Shown here in pieces: positions 53,567 to 62,127 of a stretch of DNA of 64,000 bases (the first letter of the stretch is position 1; the number at the start of each line of letters is the position of its first letter). Position numbers and translations under genes: made by a program. Under the pieces are notes generated by a model, which was not told where the DNA came from, did not search any database, and saw only the letters and a list, made by a program, of their open reading frames with translations. The DNA comes from Bacteriovoracaceae bacterium (lineage in GTDB: Bacteria > Bdellovibrionota > Bacteriovoracia > Bacteriovoracales > Bacteriovoracaceae): the NCBI GenBank assembly GCA_017858255.1, contig JAFMBV010000004.1, positions 1 through 64,000 of the forward strand, in the 5' to 3' direction.

Positions 53567-53818
53567 CTTCTCCTTTTAGGTCTTTAATAGTGAGTTCACT
53601 ATAAAGAAAAAAAAGAGAATTTAAATAAGACTTTTTTGTTCAAAATTGATGAAAGAAACAAATACAAAGGTTAAGAAATAACCGTAAGGATAAAAAAGAT
53701 AGCAAAGTCTTGCTTTCCAAATTTTAGCTTTGAAAGTATCGTGGTTAACATAATTTTCCCTGCCAGAACGTGCTTGAGTGCCGAATAGGAATATAACTTA
53801 GATTATACAAATTTAATT

Positions 53819-55159
53819 TTAACGTGTAATTTCTTCACTGCCTTTCATCGTTCCATTTAGTCCTAAGTAGCCGAAAGCAATCCAGTACATGCGATCGCCT
53901 AATCCTCCTAGAGAGAAATGAGCATGATAGATTATAAAGACCAATAAATGAGAGAATAAAAATATCCCAAAAATTCTCAAATCGTAGGACTTGGAAAACA
54001 TTCCATTTATGGCCCCAAATAGCATGAGAATATAGCCAACGATAGATAGTATTAAGAGTGGCCAGCCCCCAATAACTCCAGCACTAATAAAAAGGTTATG
54101 AGGGTCTTTAAAAGAGTTATAGCCACTGACTTTAATGCCTTTTGCTGACATGAACTTATAGAGAAGGCCTCTGCCCATAAGGGGTTCTTCTTGAAAGTAT
54201 TCCAACCCTCTGTAGACTTCCTCTAGCCTGGTTTGAATTCCATTTTGCGCCTTTCTCATGCCAAAACTTTTTTTGCCAGTTGTAACATCGTAAAGAATCC
54301 CTACTCCTTCACCACCGTAAATGGCGATGGTAAGGGTTGCTAAGATAAGGAAAATAATTTTAAACAGTTTCAGACTACGCCTCTTGGAAGGGAAAAGAAA
54401 AATTGCCGCGAGGAAGGTCATTATCATGGTAACAAAGGCTGCCTTCGTGGAGGTCAGAATAATAGCGACCCCACAAAGCAAGAGAGAGGTTATATTGAAG
54501 TTTCTTCTCAACCTACCCCATGAAAGATTTGGCCTTAAAACATCTCTTATTAGAAAAATAAAGGCAAAAGTGGCAGCTGAGACCATATGGGGGATGTGCT
54601 TGAAAACACCTATAAATCTTCCTCCCTTAAAAAAAAAGGGGAAGAAGAAAGGCAGCAAGATAAGGGAGAAAAGGACAAAACCTACTGACAAGTTTCGAAT
54701 CCAAAAAACTGCTTTCTCGACCGGGAAAATATTTGGAATAATTACGGAATATAATAGAATTAAAATAAGGGCCATAAAATAGCCTGATAATTGGAGTAAC
54801 GGAGAAAAGGAAACATTAACAAAAATGATTTGAAAAATAGTTTGTATTCCTAAAGTAACTCCCAAAACAAGTAAATAGCAACTATACGTTTTACTTGTTT
54901 TAAAAGGAGTTTTTCTTTTTCTCCAAAAAAAGAAAAGAATCATAAAGCCTAAAAGATTCAGACCAAAATTAATAAAAGGGTGCATTCCATATTGAAAAAA
55001 GACTGGGGGGAGGCTTCTTGGAACTACCATTGTCCATTTAAGAGAAAGTTTAGAGAAGAACATTAATCCTATTAAGGAAATAATGGCTCCTTCTATAACT
55101 GTACTTACTTTTACATTACCAATTTTATTTTGAATTGAATTAATCTTTAAGTCTGTCAT
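53819..55159 (-). CDS. O-antigen ligase/polymerase family membrane protein
   Basis: A 446-residue inner-membrane protein with about ten hydrophobic helices. From ATG 55159; a TTG four codons upstream is possible. Near residue 300-360 the periplasmic loop holds RLEEVYRGLEYFQEEPLMGR and SFKDPHNLFISAGVIGG, typical Wzy_C/WaaL features (the DPHN pattern with conserved His). Overlaps the SLBB gene end by 20 bases. Together with Wzz and SLBB genes it points to polysaccharide assembly. Confidence 0.82.
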   Translation of the reverse strand: MTDLKINSIQNKIGNVKVSTVIEGAIISLIGLMFFSKLSLKWTMVVPRSLPPVFFQYGMHPFINFGLNLLGFMILFFFWRKRKTPFKTSKTYSCYLLVLGVTLGIQTIFQIIFVNVSFSPLLQLSGYFMALILILLYSVIIPNIFPVEKAVFWIRNLSVGFVLFSLILLPFFFPFFFKGGRFIGVFKHIPHMVSAATFAFIFLIRDVLRPNLSWGRLRRNFNITSLLLCGVAIILTSTKAAFVTMIMTFLAAIFLFPSKRRSLKLFKIIFLILATLTIAIYGGEGVGILYDVTTGKKSFGMRKAQNGIQTRLEEVYRGLEYFQEEPLMGRGLLYKFMSAKGIKVSGYNSFKDPHNLFISAGVIGGWPLLILSIVGYILMLFGAINGMFSKSYDLRIFGIFLFSHLLVFIIYHAHFSLGGLGDRMYWIAFGYLGLNGTMKGSEEITR

Positions 55160-55637
55160 CGATTGCGACAATTGTAAGGATAGAAGTAAGCGCCAAAGAA
55201 ATGAGAGATATTAATCTCCAGGTATCGGTATCAATGACAGGTTTTTTCCTTTTCACAAGGACAACATCATCAGGGCGTAAGTCGTAGAGATGAATCTTTC
55301 CTTCCTCCAACTTTTTTTCAACATTAATCTCAAGACCCTTGTTTGTTTTGTTATCTTTTTGCCCTATTAATACATTCACTAGATTAGCATCAGAAGTTGT
55401 TCCTCCAGCTAGAGAAAGAAGTGTTGCAAGGTCCATTTTCTTTGGAACGTGGTATAAGCCAGATTTTTTAACGGCCCCAAGAAGCTTTATGGTCATCAGC
55501 TCTTGTCCTTTATAGGACTGAAAGACAAATTCTGATGGAGTGCCGATTTTAAATTGATTTAATCGATCGGTTCCTAGCGCTAGGACTTGATGCTGACATA
55601 GCACAAAACATAGTAAAACAGTCAGAAGTCTCTTCAT
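55140..55637 (-). CDS. SLBB-domain polysaccharide export-like protein
   Basis: A 165-residue exported protein from ATG 55637, chosen because it begins a signal peptide (MKRLLTVLLCFVLCQHQVLA). The core has IKLLGAVKKSGLYHVPKKMD and LLSLAGGTTSDANLVNVLIG, the SLBB pattern of Wza/export proteins. The C-terminus has a helix (LISLISLALTSILTIVAI). Much shorter than Wza and without a polysaccharide-export N-domain, so perhaps an accessory. Overlaps the ligase-like gene. Divergent from the Wzz-like gene. Confidence 0.72.
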   Translation of the reverse strand: MKRLLTVLLCFVLCQHQVLALGTDRLNQFKIGTPSEFVFQSYKGQELMTIKLLGAVKKSGLYHVPKKMDLATLLSLAGGTTSDANLVNVLIGQKDNKTNKGLEINVEKKLEEGKIHLYDLRPDDVVLVKRKKPVIDTDTWRLISLISLALTSILTIVAIDDRLKD

Positions 55638-55767
55638 TGTTACTCTTACGATAAGGTTTTCAATTAGTATAAGGGAAAATCCCCAATAAAAAACAGTGAT
55701 AATTAAATAAACTATAGTTGATCTTTCCCCGATAAGCTCAGTGAATCTCAATAAAACTGGAAAAAAT

Positions 55768-57000
55768 ATGCTCACTAACGGTCCTGAACCAGACATTGCA
55801 GAGGATTACATCTCACTAAACCAAGCGCTTGTGACTTTCACAAAGAGATGGAAGATCCTTATTATATTGGCCCTTCTCTTTATTTTGGGCGCCCTTGTAA
55901 AACATAAGTTTTTTCCCACTTACCCCGCGAGAGGGGTTCTCCTTATCAAAGATGTAAAAAACTCAAGATACCAGCTTCTCCTAAGCTCCATTGCTAATCA
56001 GCTGGGAGAATTTGCCCCAGATGAAGGACAGAGCGTTGATGCGGTCTCTCAGGCCATAAACTATCTGGATACATATAGATTTCATAAGCATTTGGCCCAC
56101 AAATTAATTCAAATCTATGAAACCACAGAAGCGGAAAAGAAAAGCTTAGAATTAATCTTTAAAAATATTCAAAAAATAAAAAAAGATTCTCTAAAAGAAC
56201 TAAGAGCAGCACAGATACTTCGTGCCTACTTAGGATACTCTAACGAAGGAGGAGGTAGGCTTAAAATTTATCTAAAAACCAAAAACAAAAAGCTCAGCTA
56301 TTTGATTGTAAGTGTTGCACTAGAAGAAGCTAAGAAGGAGCTTATAAGAAGAGATATTCATGAACTTGAAGAAGCCGAAAAGTACTTCACACTTCAAATA
56401 AAGGAAGTTCAATCACATCTTGATAAAATCGAGAAAGAAACAATTGCTAAGATGCAAAAGCATCAAGTTTTATCCGTTGATATTGAAAAGGGGGAAACTT
56501 CACGCTATCTCAATGAACTAAAGAAAAATATCTCTGAAACAACGATAGCTATTCAAAAAAATAATAACCTTATTCGAGACTTAAAACGAAGAACACTGAA
56601 AACAAAATCATTAGAGACAGGGAGGTTTTCAGGTTCATCTCAAATCAAAAATCTTCATGCAGAAAATAAAGAACTTTCCGCAAGGCTAAAATCTCTTGAG
56701 AAAACTCTACGGGGATACGGCCAAAAGCAAAAGGGCCTTCTACCTTTTCAGCAAGAAATTGAAAAAATGAGAGCTAAATATACTTACGAGTATAAAGTTT
56801 ATGAGTCCCTGAGAAGCTCTCTCGCCAAAATTGGCCTTCAAAAAACCTATATTAAAAATAAAATTGAAGTCTTAGAGCCCGAGTTTCTTGAAAGAATTCA
56901 GTCAAAACCTGGGCTTTTAGTCATGGTTCTATTGGCCTTTATTTTAAGTCAAATGGTAGGGCTTGGAGGTATTTACCTTTGGGAACTTTTTAAGCCATAA
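55768..57000 (+). CDS. Wzz/chain-length-determinant-like protein
   Basis: A 410-residue inner-membrane protein. ATG 55768 preferred over GTG 55741. First membrane helix IILALLFILGALVKHKFF, a long periplasmic coiled coil (residues ~190-360) and a final helix PGLLVMVLLAFILSQMVGLG, the standard order for Wzz/GNVR proteins. There is no tyrosine-kinase domain. It probably sets the length of a polysaccharide made or exported with the divergent SLBB and ligase-like genes. Confidence 0.8.
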   Translation: MLTNGPEPDIAEDYISLNQALVTFTKRWKILIILALLFILGALVKHKFFPTYPARGVLLIKDVKNSRYQLLLSSIANQLGEFAPDEGQSVDAVSQAINYLDTYRFHKHLAHKLIQIYETTEAEKKSLELIFKNIQKIKKDSLKELRAAQILRAYLGYSNEGGGRLKIYLKTKNKKLSYLIVSVALEEAKKELIRRDIHELEEAEKYFTLQIKEVQSHLDKIEKETIAKMQKHQVLSVDIEKGETSRYLNELKKNISETTIAIQKNNNLIRDLKRRTLKTKSLETGRFSGSSQIKNLHAENKELSARLKSLEKTLRGYGQKQKGLLPFQQEIEKMRAKYTYEYKVYESLRSSLAKIGLQKTYIKNKIEVLEPEFLERIQSKPGLLVMVLLAFILSQMVGLGGIYLWELFKP

Positions 57001-57115
57001 GAACAGATAAGGCTCAATCACAACCTCCACGATAGGGGGTAACAGGAAAGTTTTTAGGTAAAATTTATTAAGAATTAGGGATAACTTTGAAAAAGCTTGA
57101 GGATGGGTTTATTAA
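57001..57115 (-). repeat. Repeat A, inverted copy
   Basis: Read on the minus strand: TTAATAAACCCATCCTCAAG, then AGTTATCCCTAATTCTTAAT, CCTGTTACCCCCTATCGTGG, and AGGTTGTGATTGAG, but the GAAAAGG part is shortened. Lies right after the Wzz-like stop. Confidence 0.75.
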
Positions 57116-57136
57116 GTACTTTATAAATAGGAAGGG

Positions 57137-57604
57137 TTAATTAAATAACAATTTTTTTAGAAATGATTCTTTTTTGGACTTACTGGCCTTGTCCCAACAA
57201 AAGTTTAGCTTCTCTAAGAGCTCCTCTTTCTCAATAGGTTTAATGATGTAGTTTGTTGCTCCAGCTTCAAATGACGAAATAATTATATCCTGTTGCGACT
57301 CTGTAGACATCACAAGAAATGGACAGTCTGCTAACGCCTTTTGAGATTTCAATTGGTTTAAAATTTCATGACCAATCCCATCAGGAAGGTGCATATCGGA
57401 TATGACCATATCGATGGTGGTTTTTGACTGATCAATCAGCTTGAGAAGTTTAAGGCCTTCACTGATTGATCTGGCAACAATGACCTCCCCATGAAACCCT
57501 AGGTCTTTGAGGCAACCCAATAAAGTATCTAAATGAAGTTGCGTGTCTTCAATGACAAAGAAATCTAGATTTCTAGGGATCTTGTCCCATGATTCATTAC
57601 TCAT
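57137..57604 (-). CDS. CheY-like response regulator
   Basis: A 155-residue receiver-domain protein without output domain. Acidic pocket in FVIEDTQLHLD, phosphoacceptor Asp in MVISDMHLPDG, conserved Ser/Thr in LVMSTES and Lys in NYIIKPIEKEEL. So a complete receiver. A ~15-residue basic tail follows. No histidine kinase is adjacent. May act in chemotaxis-like or protein-interaction signalling. Confidence 0.9.
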   Translation of the reverse strand: MSNESWDKIPRNLDFFVIEDTQLHLDTLLGCLKDLGFHGEVIVARSISEGLKLLKLIDQSKTTIDMVISDMHLPDGIGHEILNQLKSQKALADCPFLVMSTESQQDIIISSFEAGATNYIIKPIEKEELLEKLNFCWDKASKSKKESFLKKLLFN

Positions 57605-57753
57605 ATAAACATATTATAAAGGCAAAGCTCAGGAGTACAAAGAATTATCACTAATAGAGCAGATATAACATCAGATATCAGAAAAAGCGCCTACGACTAG
57701 TCCGTTTGGAATAGCAGAAGAATTCATTAGGGATGTTTCCTACCATTGTAAGA

Positions 57754-57778
57754 CCTCTCTCCCAATAATTGAGAGAGG
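57754..57778. terminator. Perfect hairpin after HTTM-like gene
   Basis: CCTCTCTC and GAGAGAGG form an 8-base perfect stem with a 9-base loop, 69 bases after the minus-strand stop at 57847. No U-run on the minus strand, so possibly not an intrinsic terminator. Confidence 0.4.
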
Positions 57779-57846
57779 GGGAGTAAATTAAAACATTTTA
57801 AACCCAACGTTTATTCCATACGGGTAAGACAAATAAAGCCCCTTCC

Positions 57847-58647
57847 CTAGCAATCATAACCTTCAAAAGAGAATGAAATCCTAAATTTACTTTGTAAGGA
57901 CTTTTCGATATTTTCCCAAGGGAGAAAAATGAGAAGTACTGGACAAAGGAAAAGTAGATCAATTTTCATTAAGATATAAACTGAAATGACAAAGACCAAT
58001 GTAGTAAAGACATAGAGTTTTTGAAGTTTTTCGAAAAAGAGGCACAAGGGAAAAGTAAACTGAAAGAACAGGACTAAGGACGAACCTAGCCTACATAAAT
58101 TTATATAATTCGCCAATTTTAGAGCAAGGGGGATATCGAAAAGAATATGATAATATACCAGCCAATACTGTAAACTTTCCCCATTTGCCCATGAAAGACC
58201 TGAGTTACTAACCTTACTCACGAACGCGCCAAAAAACTGTAGAGCAATAAAGAGAAGAACTAGCTTGCGGATTGAAATCCTTTTAAAAAAACTGGGTTTT
58301 AAGTAGAAGATAGTTAATGTCGTCAATAAGTAAAATGAAACCTGCTGATCATGCCACATAAGAATATTGTAAAGGGTTCCTTGAATGATGCCACACAAAA
58401 TCAAACATAGCGGAAGCAATACTTTTGGCCTAATAAAATAAAAAATTCCTATGGAGCAATAGAGAACATAAAAATAGTGAAAATTATCCTGAAAAAAACT
58501 ACCTAGTAAAGTTTTATATAGATCGATATAACCAGCCTCAGACACACTCACATAGAAGATAAGAGCATGAAGGTGAATAAGCATGACTATCGGAATATAG
58601 AATCGAGCAAAGAGATTAATTTGTTTTAGCGTTAAGTTAGAAAACAT
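57847..58647 (-). CDS. HTTM-like membrane protein
   Basis: A 266-residue inner-membrane protein with about seven hydrophobic helices. Start taken at ATG 58647, which overlaps the upstream stop. KVSNSGLSWANGESLQYWL matches the HTTM/vitamin-K-dependent carboxylase-like pattern (K..-G..W-G..L). Unlike complete carboxylase it ends soon after the last helix. Coupled to the small protein gene upstream. Function unknown. Confidence 0.65.
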   Translation of the reverse strand: MFSNLTLKQINLFARFYIPIVMLIHLHALIFYVSVSEAGYIDLYKTLLGSFFQDNFHYFYVLYCSIGIFYFIRPKVLLPLCLILCGIIQGTLYNILMWHDQQVSFYLLTTLTIFYLKPSFFKRISIRKLVLLFIALQFFGAFVSKVSNSGLSWANGESLQYWLVYYHILFDIPLALKLANYINLCRLGSSLVLFFQFTFPLCLFFEKLQKLYVFTTLVFVISVYILMKIDLLFLCPVLLIFLPWENIEKSLQSKFRISFSFEGYDC

Positions 58648-59002
58648 TTTGTTTCTCGTAAATTCTCTCTTTTTTAAAAAGTTTCCCATCACTCTCATTT
58701 GTCAGGGTAAACTTATCAATAGCATAAATAGGAAAGTCGAAGTGACCTTCTAACTCCTCAAGAGGTATCTTCTTTATTTCAATTAACCAATGTAATTTAT
58801 TGTTAACGTGGAATTGTATATTTTCTTCAAGATATAGATTTTTATCGGGAGACACAACAGGTCGGTAAGCCCTCTGACCATTTATTTTCTTGGCGTTTGA
58901 AAATGTATCAAAAGTACTAAAAGGAAAGAATTCAACTCCATATAAACTATACAGAACTTGGCAACCAATTAGAAAAAGACAGACCCACTTAAATTTATTC
59001 AA
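58637..59002 (-). CDS. Single-pass protein, partner of HTTM-like protein
   Basis: A 121-residue protein with an N-terminal hydrophobic segment (WVCLFLIGCQVLYSLYG), either signal or anchor, and a periplasmic part rich in strands (ENIQFHVNNKLHWLIEIK). The gene overlaps the HTTM-like gene by 11 bases. HTTM proteins often have such small companions, so the two may form one complex; that is inference. Confidence 0.6.
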   Translation of the reverse strand: MNKFKWVCLFLIGCQVLYSLYGVEFFPFSTFDTFSNAKKINGQRAYRPVVSPDKNLYLEENIQFHVNNKLHWLIEIKKIPLEELEGHFDFPIYAIDKFTLTNESDGKLFKKERIYEKQNVF

Positions 59003-59381
59003 CGCCTCACCTAGATTAAATATCTATTCTACTATTTTAACATCTAATTATTTTTTATAATAGTGGACATAATATTTTCGAAATACAGGGATAATTTTTA
59101 AAATGGTTGAAAATTGATTAATTAAGAAAATTAAAGAACTGTTTTCAGTGGCAAAGAGTAGTTATCTTTGTAAATTCGAGTCTGGTAATTTAGGTCCATT
59201 GGAGCCCTTTTCTGAGCTCGGAAGTTCTTTAAGTGTTCACCTTGATCAGAAAAGATCAATTTTATTAACAAAAAGTTAACTTCATTATCATCATAATGTG
59301 GAAAATTCTATATAACCTATTGTAGATAGCTACCTTATATGGGATCTGAGAAGAGCAATATTGAAGGACCAAGAGGATGTC
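59003..59381. other. Intergenic region, nothing firm
   Basis: About 380 bases. Bases 59041-59130 on the minus strand weakly resemble repeat A (TTAATTAATCAATTTTC, then ATTATCCCTGTATTTCG), too diverged to claim. No RNA gene or terminator recognised. The right end carries the leader of the next gene with AGAGG. Confidence 0.4.
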
Positions 59382-59719
59382 ATGAAACAAACGGTTATTT
59401 TTCTTTCTATCTTAACAAGCTTTGCAAGCCTTGCGAATAATGAACTTTACTGTAAGGGAAGTGATAGCAAATTGATTCCAATGAGTGATGAAGAAAAATT
59501 TTATGAAAACTGTAGTGCAAAAATGTATGTTAAAGATGCAGCCAGTTTTACTGGCTCACGAAAAAAAACAAAAGCTTTATTAGAAGAACTCAATGAGTGG
59601 GAGAAGCCTACTTTGTTGGCATACACTATAAAGGAAAAAGCGAAGTAGTTTATAAAATATGGGATGGTCCAAACGACAATCTTATGTATGATATGACCAT
59701 CAAGCGCTGCTCAATTTAA
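59382..59719 (+). pseudogene. Small secreted protein gene with 1-base frameshift
   Basis: ATG at 59382 opens a signal peptide (KQTVIFLSILTSFASLA), then NNELYCKGSDSK. The frame stops at 59648 in KEKAK. Adding one T in the short T-run at 59612-59614 gives instead WEKPTFVGIHYKGKSEVV, then WDGPNDNLMYDMTIKRCSI to TAA at 59717. The restored protein (112 residues) has a sensible strand-rich end and Cys pairs, so the first stop is probably a frameshift. A sequencing error cannot be excluded. Confidence 0.55.
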
Positions 59720-59741
59720 ATACCCAAAGTATCAACAAAAC

Positions 59742-60644
59742 CTAATTTACAGACACTACTTCACTCCACTGAGCAAAAGACAGGGCCGTGCAAGACTTCT
59801 TATCCACAGACAAAGTAATATCACAGACTTGAAGTTCGAGACGCTTCTCTCCTTTTTCAAAGGGAAGAAACTTAATCGTGACATTCATATTTCTTAGGCC
59901 GTCACGAGCATTAGACTTTCTCACGATGACATTAAGATCTAACCCTGGTTTAACTCTATTAAAACTACTCTGTAACCAGTAACTACCAAAGCTATAACGA
60001 CCCGTAGAGTTTTTGAAAATACCATTCATGGCATTGTCCCACAGGTAGCGATGAAGCTTATCAGCACTTGTGGTCCAATTATACTCTGGCAAGAAAGGAA
60101 TGACAGAAAAGGTCCACTGAACTAAGAAGTCACCATCATCTACTGACAAAGGTCCTGAATCCCCTTGAAGTCTTCTCACTGCTTCAAAGTAGCTATTTTG
60201 GAAAGTGTTATTGAGCTCGGCCACAAGCTCCCTCTTTAGAATCTTCTTTCTTCTATTCTTCTCTTGTTGGTTTAAATCAAGATCTGTTAGAGCAAACTCA
60301 ATTGACTGAACACCATCTCTAAATCCTGTCATATATTGGCCTAGGATAGAGCTTAGAGAACCTCGCTGCTCGTCTGAAGAGATAGCTCTAATTGAATCGA
60401 TTACTCTCTTCTCTGCGGCCAAGTATTCTTGCAGGCGATTATATTCTGATGTGAGACCCAACTCCACGGCTTCAGCATTTTCTAGGTCTTCTTCTTGAGT
60501 CACTCTTGAGAGCCTCTCCATTTTTTCCCAAAAGACAGTCAGACGATACTTTTCAAGAAAGTTCTGTCGTTCAAGGTTTTTTTCGGCCTGAGAGAAGACT
60601 GAAAGACTAAAGGTGATTGAGATTAACAAAGCTAGAATAGGCAT
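59742..60644 (-). CDS. Secreted protein, unknown function
   Basis: A 300-residue exported protein from ATG 60644, chosen because GGAG lies 6 bases upstream; an upstream start at 60677 adds 11 residues. Signal peptide MPILALLISITFSLSVFS. The first half is helical with many Glu/Arg (coiled-coil-like), the second strand-rich and basic. Two cysteines near the end (LQVCDITL, KKSCTALS). No family recognised. Confidence 0.65.
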   Translation of the reverse strand: MPILALLISITFSLSVFSQAEKNLERQNFLEKYRLTVFWEKMERLSRVTQEEDLENAEAVELGLTSEYNRLQEYLAAEKRVIDSIRAISSDEQRGSLSSILGQYMTGFRDGVQSIEFALTDLDLNQQEKNRRKKILKRELVAELNNTFQNSYFEAVRRLQGDSGPLSVDDGDFLVQWTFSVIPFLPEYNWTTSADKLHRYLWDNAMNGIFKNSTGRYSFGSYWLQSSFNRVKPGLDLNVIVRKSNARDGLRNMNVTIKFLPFEKGEKRLELQVCDITLSVDKKSCTALSFAQWSEVVSVN

Positions 60645-61093
60645 TTTTACTCCAAATATTTTGAACAAGAAGAGCACTCTATAAGAAAACCTGAAGAAAG
60701 GATTAGGTTACTGTAATAAATTTAGTATCTTGTATTCAAGATTTTAACTACTTAGGAAATTTAAGAGAGAAAAAAATAGAAAAGAATTCGCCAATAAAAC
60801 GCCAGGGCGCAAATTCACAGGGCGCAAATTCTTTTCAATAATGGCCTTATCAATAAGAATCTCCATTATTTCTATTAATTTCTTTGATTAGAGACGGAAA
60901 TGCTTCTTCACGAACAGGGTTAATAATTTAATTTAAAGTCTCACCACATTTATCATTCAACACAATGACCATTGTTTTTAGTTCCAAAAAGATAAGATAT
61001 AAATTAGAGTTAGCTAGTTAACTAAAACATCATCGATTCATAGTTGCCCAGTCAGACAAACCTAAATTTAAATCAGGGCGCAAGGAGATTTGA
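60645..61093. other. Intergenic region with CAGGGCGCAA repeats
   Basis: About 450 bases, no gene. CAGGGCGCAAATTC is present twice in tandem at 60803-60831 and the core CAGGGCGCAA again at 61074-61083, next to the ribosome site of the dehydrogenase gene. The sequence between is AT-rich with no other structure I can name. Confidence 0.5.
60803..60831 (+). repeat. Tandem 15-base repeat
   Basis: CAGGGCGCAAATTC at 60803-60816 and 60818-60831, identical copies, one base apart. GC-richer than their surroundings. A third partial copy at 61074-61083 lies at the ribosome site of the gene at 61094. Confidence 0.6.
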
Positions 61094-62104
61094 TTGAAGT
61101 ATTGGTACTACCATTTTGATGGCAATACACAAGAATTTATAAAATTAGAAGCCAGCGAAAGTGTCCATTTAGCACCCACTAAGATTCTGGTGAAGCCCAT
61201 TATCTCAGGTATTTGCGGTTCCGATTTGAGTCAAATTCACCATCTAAAAAAGGATGTCTCCGTTGGCCATGAATGGGTTGGAGAAGTCGTTGCGATAGGT
61301 AATCAGGTTAAAAACTACCATTTAGGTGAGAAGGTAACATCTGTAGCTAATACCGCTTGCGGAAAATGCCATCATTGTAAAAAAGATGAACCCCAAAACT
61401 GCAAGCAAAGACAACTCTTAGGTAGAGGCGAGAATTCAATCTTATCAAGTGGGATTATACTAGACCAGAGTGACATCATCTCTTTGCCAAATGAACTTAG
61501 TCTAGAGGACTTGATTCTTTTAGAAGTGGCCTATATTGGTGATTGCGCTTATTACGCAGCAAATAGGATTGGCTTAAATAAAGAAACTAAAATATTAATT
61601 TTTGGTGGAGGTCCTATTGGTATATTTTCGGCCTTAAGTTTTAAGTTAAGAGGCCATAGTGTTGCAGTGGTCGAAGTTGTTCAAGAGCGCCTGAGTTTAA
61701 TAAAAAACTTAGGACTTGAATCAATGGCCTTTGCCCAAGTTATGCTAGATGAAACAAAACTCAACCAGTACGATGCCGTTATTGATTGTACGGGTGACCA
61801 CAATGGACCAGGAGCTCTAAGAGTGTTACCGCTCTTTGCCAAAGAATATGGAAAAGTCGTAATCGTTGGAAAATATTTAAGAGAACCATTTAAGGAAAAA
61901 ATCTATATGGGAAAAGCCTTAAGTGTCACATGGGTTGCCAATCACAAAAAAGAAGACTTTGAAACTTCTATAAACTTTTGGAAGGAACATATAAATAACT
62001 ATACTCAACAGGTAACGACCTCTTTTAGCATTAATGATATAAACACTGCCTATGAAAAGGCTAAAGATAGGACTTCAGGAAAATGTATTCTTAAGTACAC
62101 ATAA
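61094..62104 (+). CDS. Zinc-dependent medium-chain dehydrogenase
   Basis: A 336-residue cytoplasmic dehydrogenase of the sorbitol/threonine type. The start is TTG with AAGGAG at 6 bases, giving KYWYYHFDGN. Catalytic zinc: Cys in SGICGSD, His/Glu in VGHEWVG. Structural zinc Cys cluster CGKCHHCKKDEPQNC. Rossmann motif FGGGPIGIFSAL, Glu-type NAD loop VEVVQERL. Substrate unknown. Convergent with the amidinotransferase gene, 23 bases away; a joint pathway is possible. Confidence 0.85.
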   Translation: MKYWYYHFDGNTQEFIKLEASESVHLAPTKILVKPIISGICGSDLSQIHHLKKDVSVGHEWVGEVVAIGNQVKNYHLGEKVTSVANTACGKCHHCKKDEPQNCKQRQLLGRGENSILSSGIILDQSDIISLPNELSLEDLILLEVAYIGDCAYYAANRIGLNKETKILIFGGGPIGIFSALSFKLRGHSVAVVEVVQERLSLIKNLGLESMAFAQVMLDETKLNQYDAVIDCTGDHNGPGALRVLPLFAKEYGKVVIVGKYLREPFKEKIYMGKALSVTWVANHKKEDFETSINFWKEHINNYTQQVTTSFSINDINTAYEKAKDRTSGKCILKYT

Positions 62105-62127
62105 ATCGATATAATCAAAGAAGCCAA

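Noticed and set aside
59041-59130. A further inverted repeat A copy
   Set aside because: Only short AT-rich blocks match; the GGGGCTTTATT and CCCATCC ends are absent.
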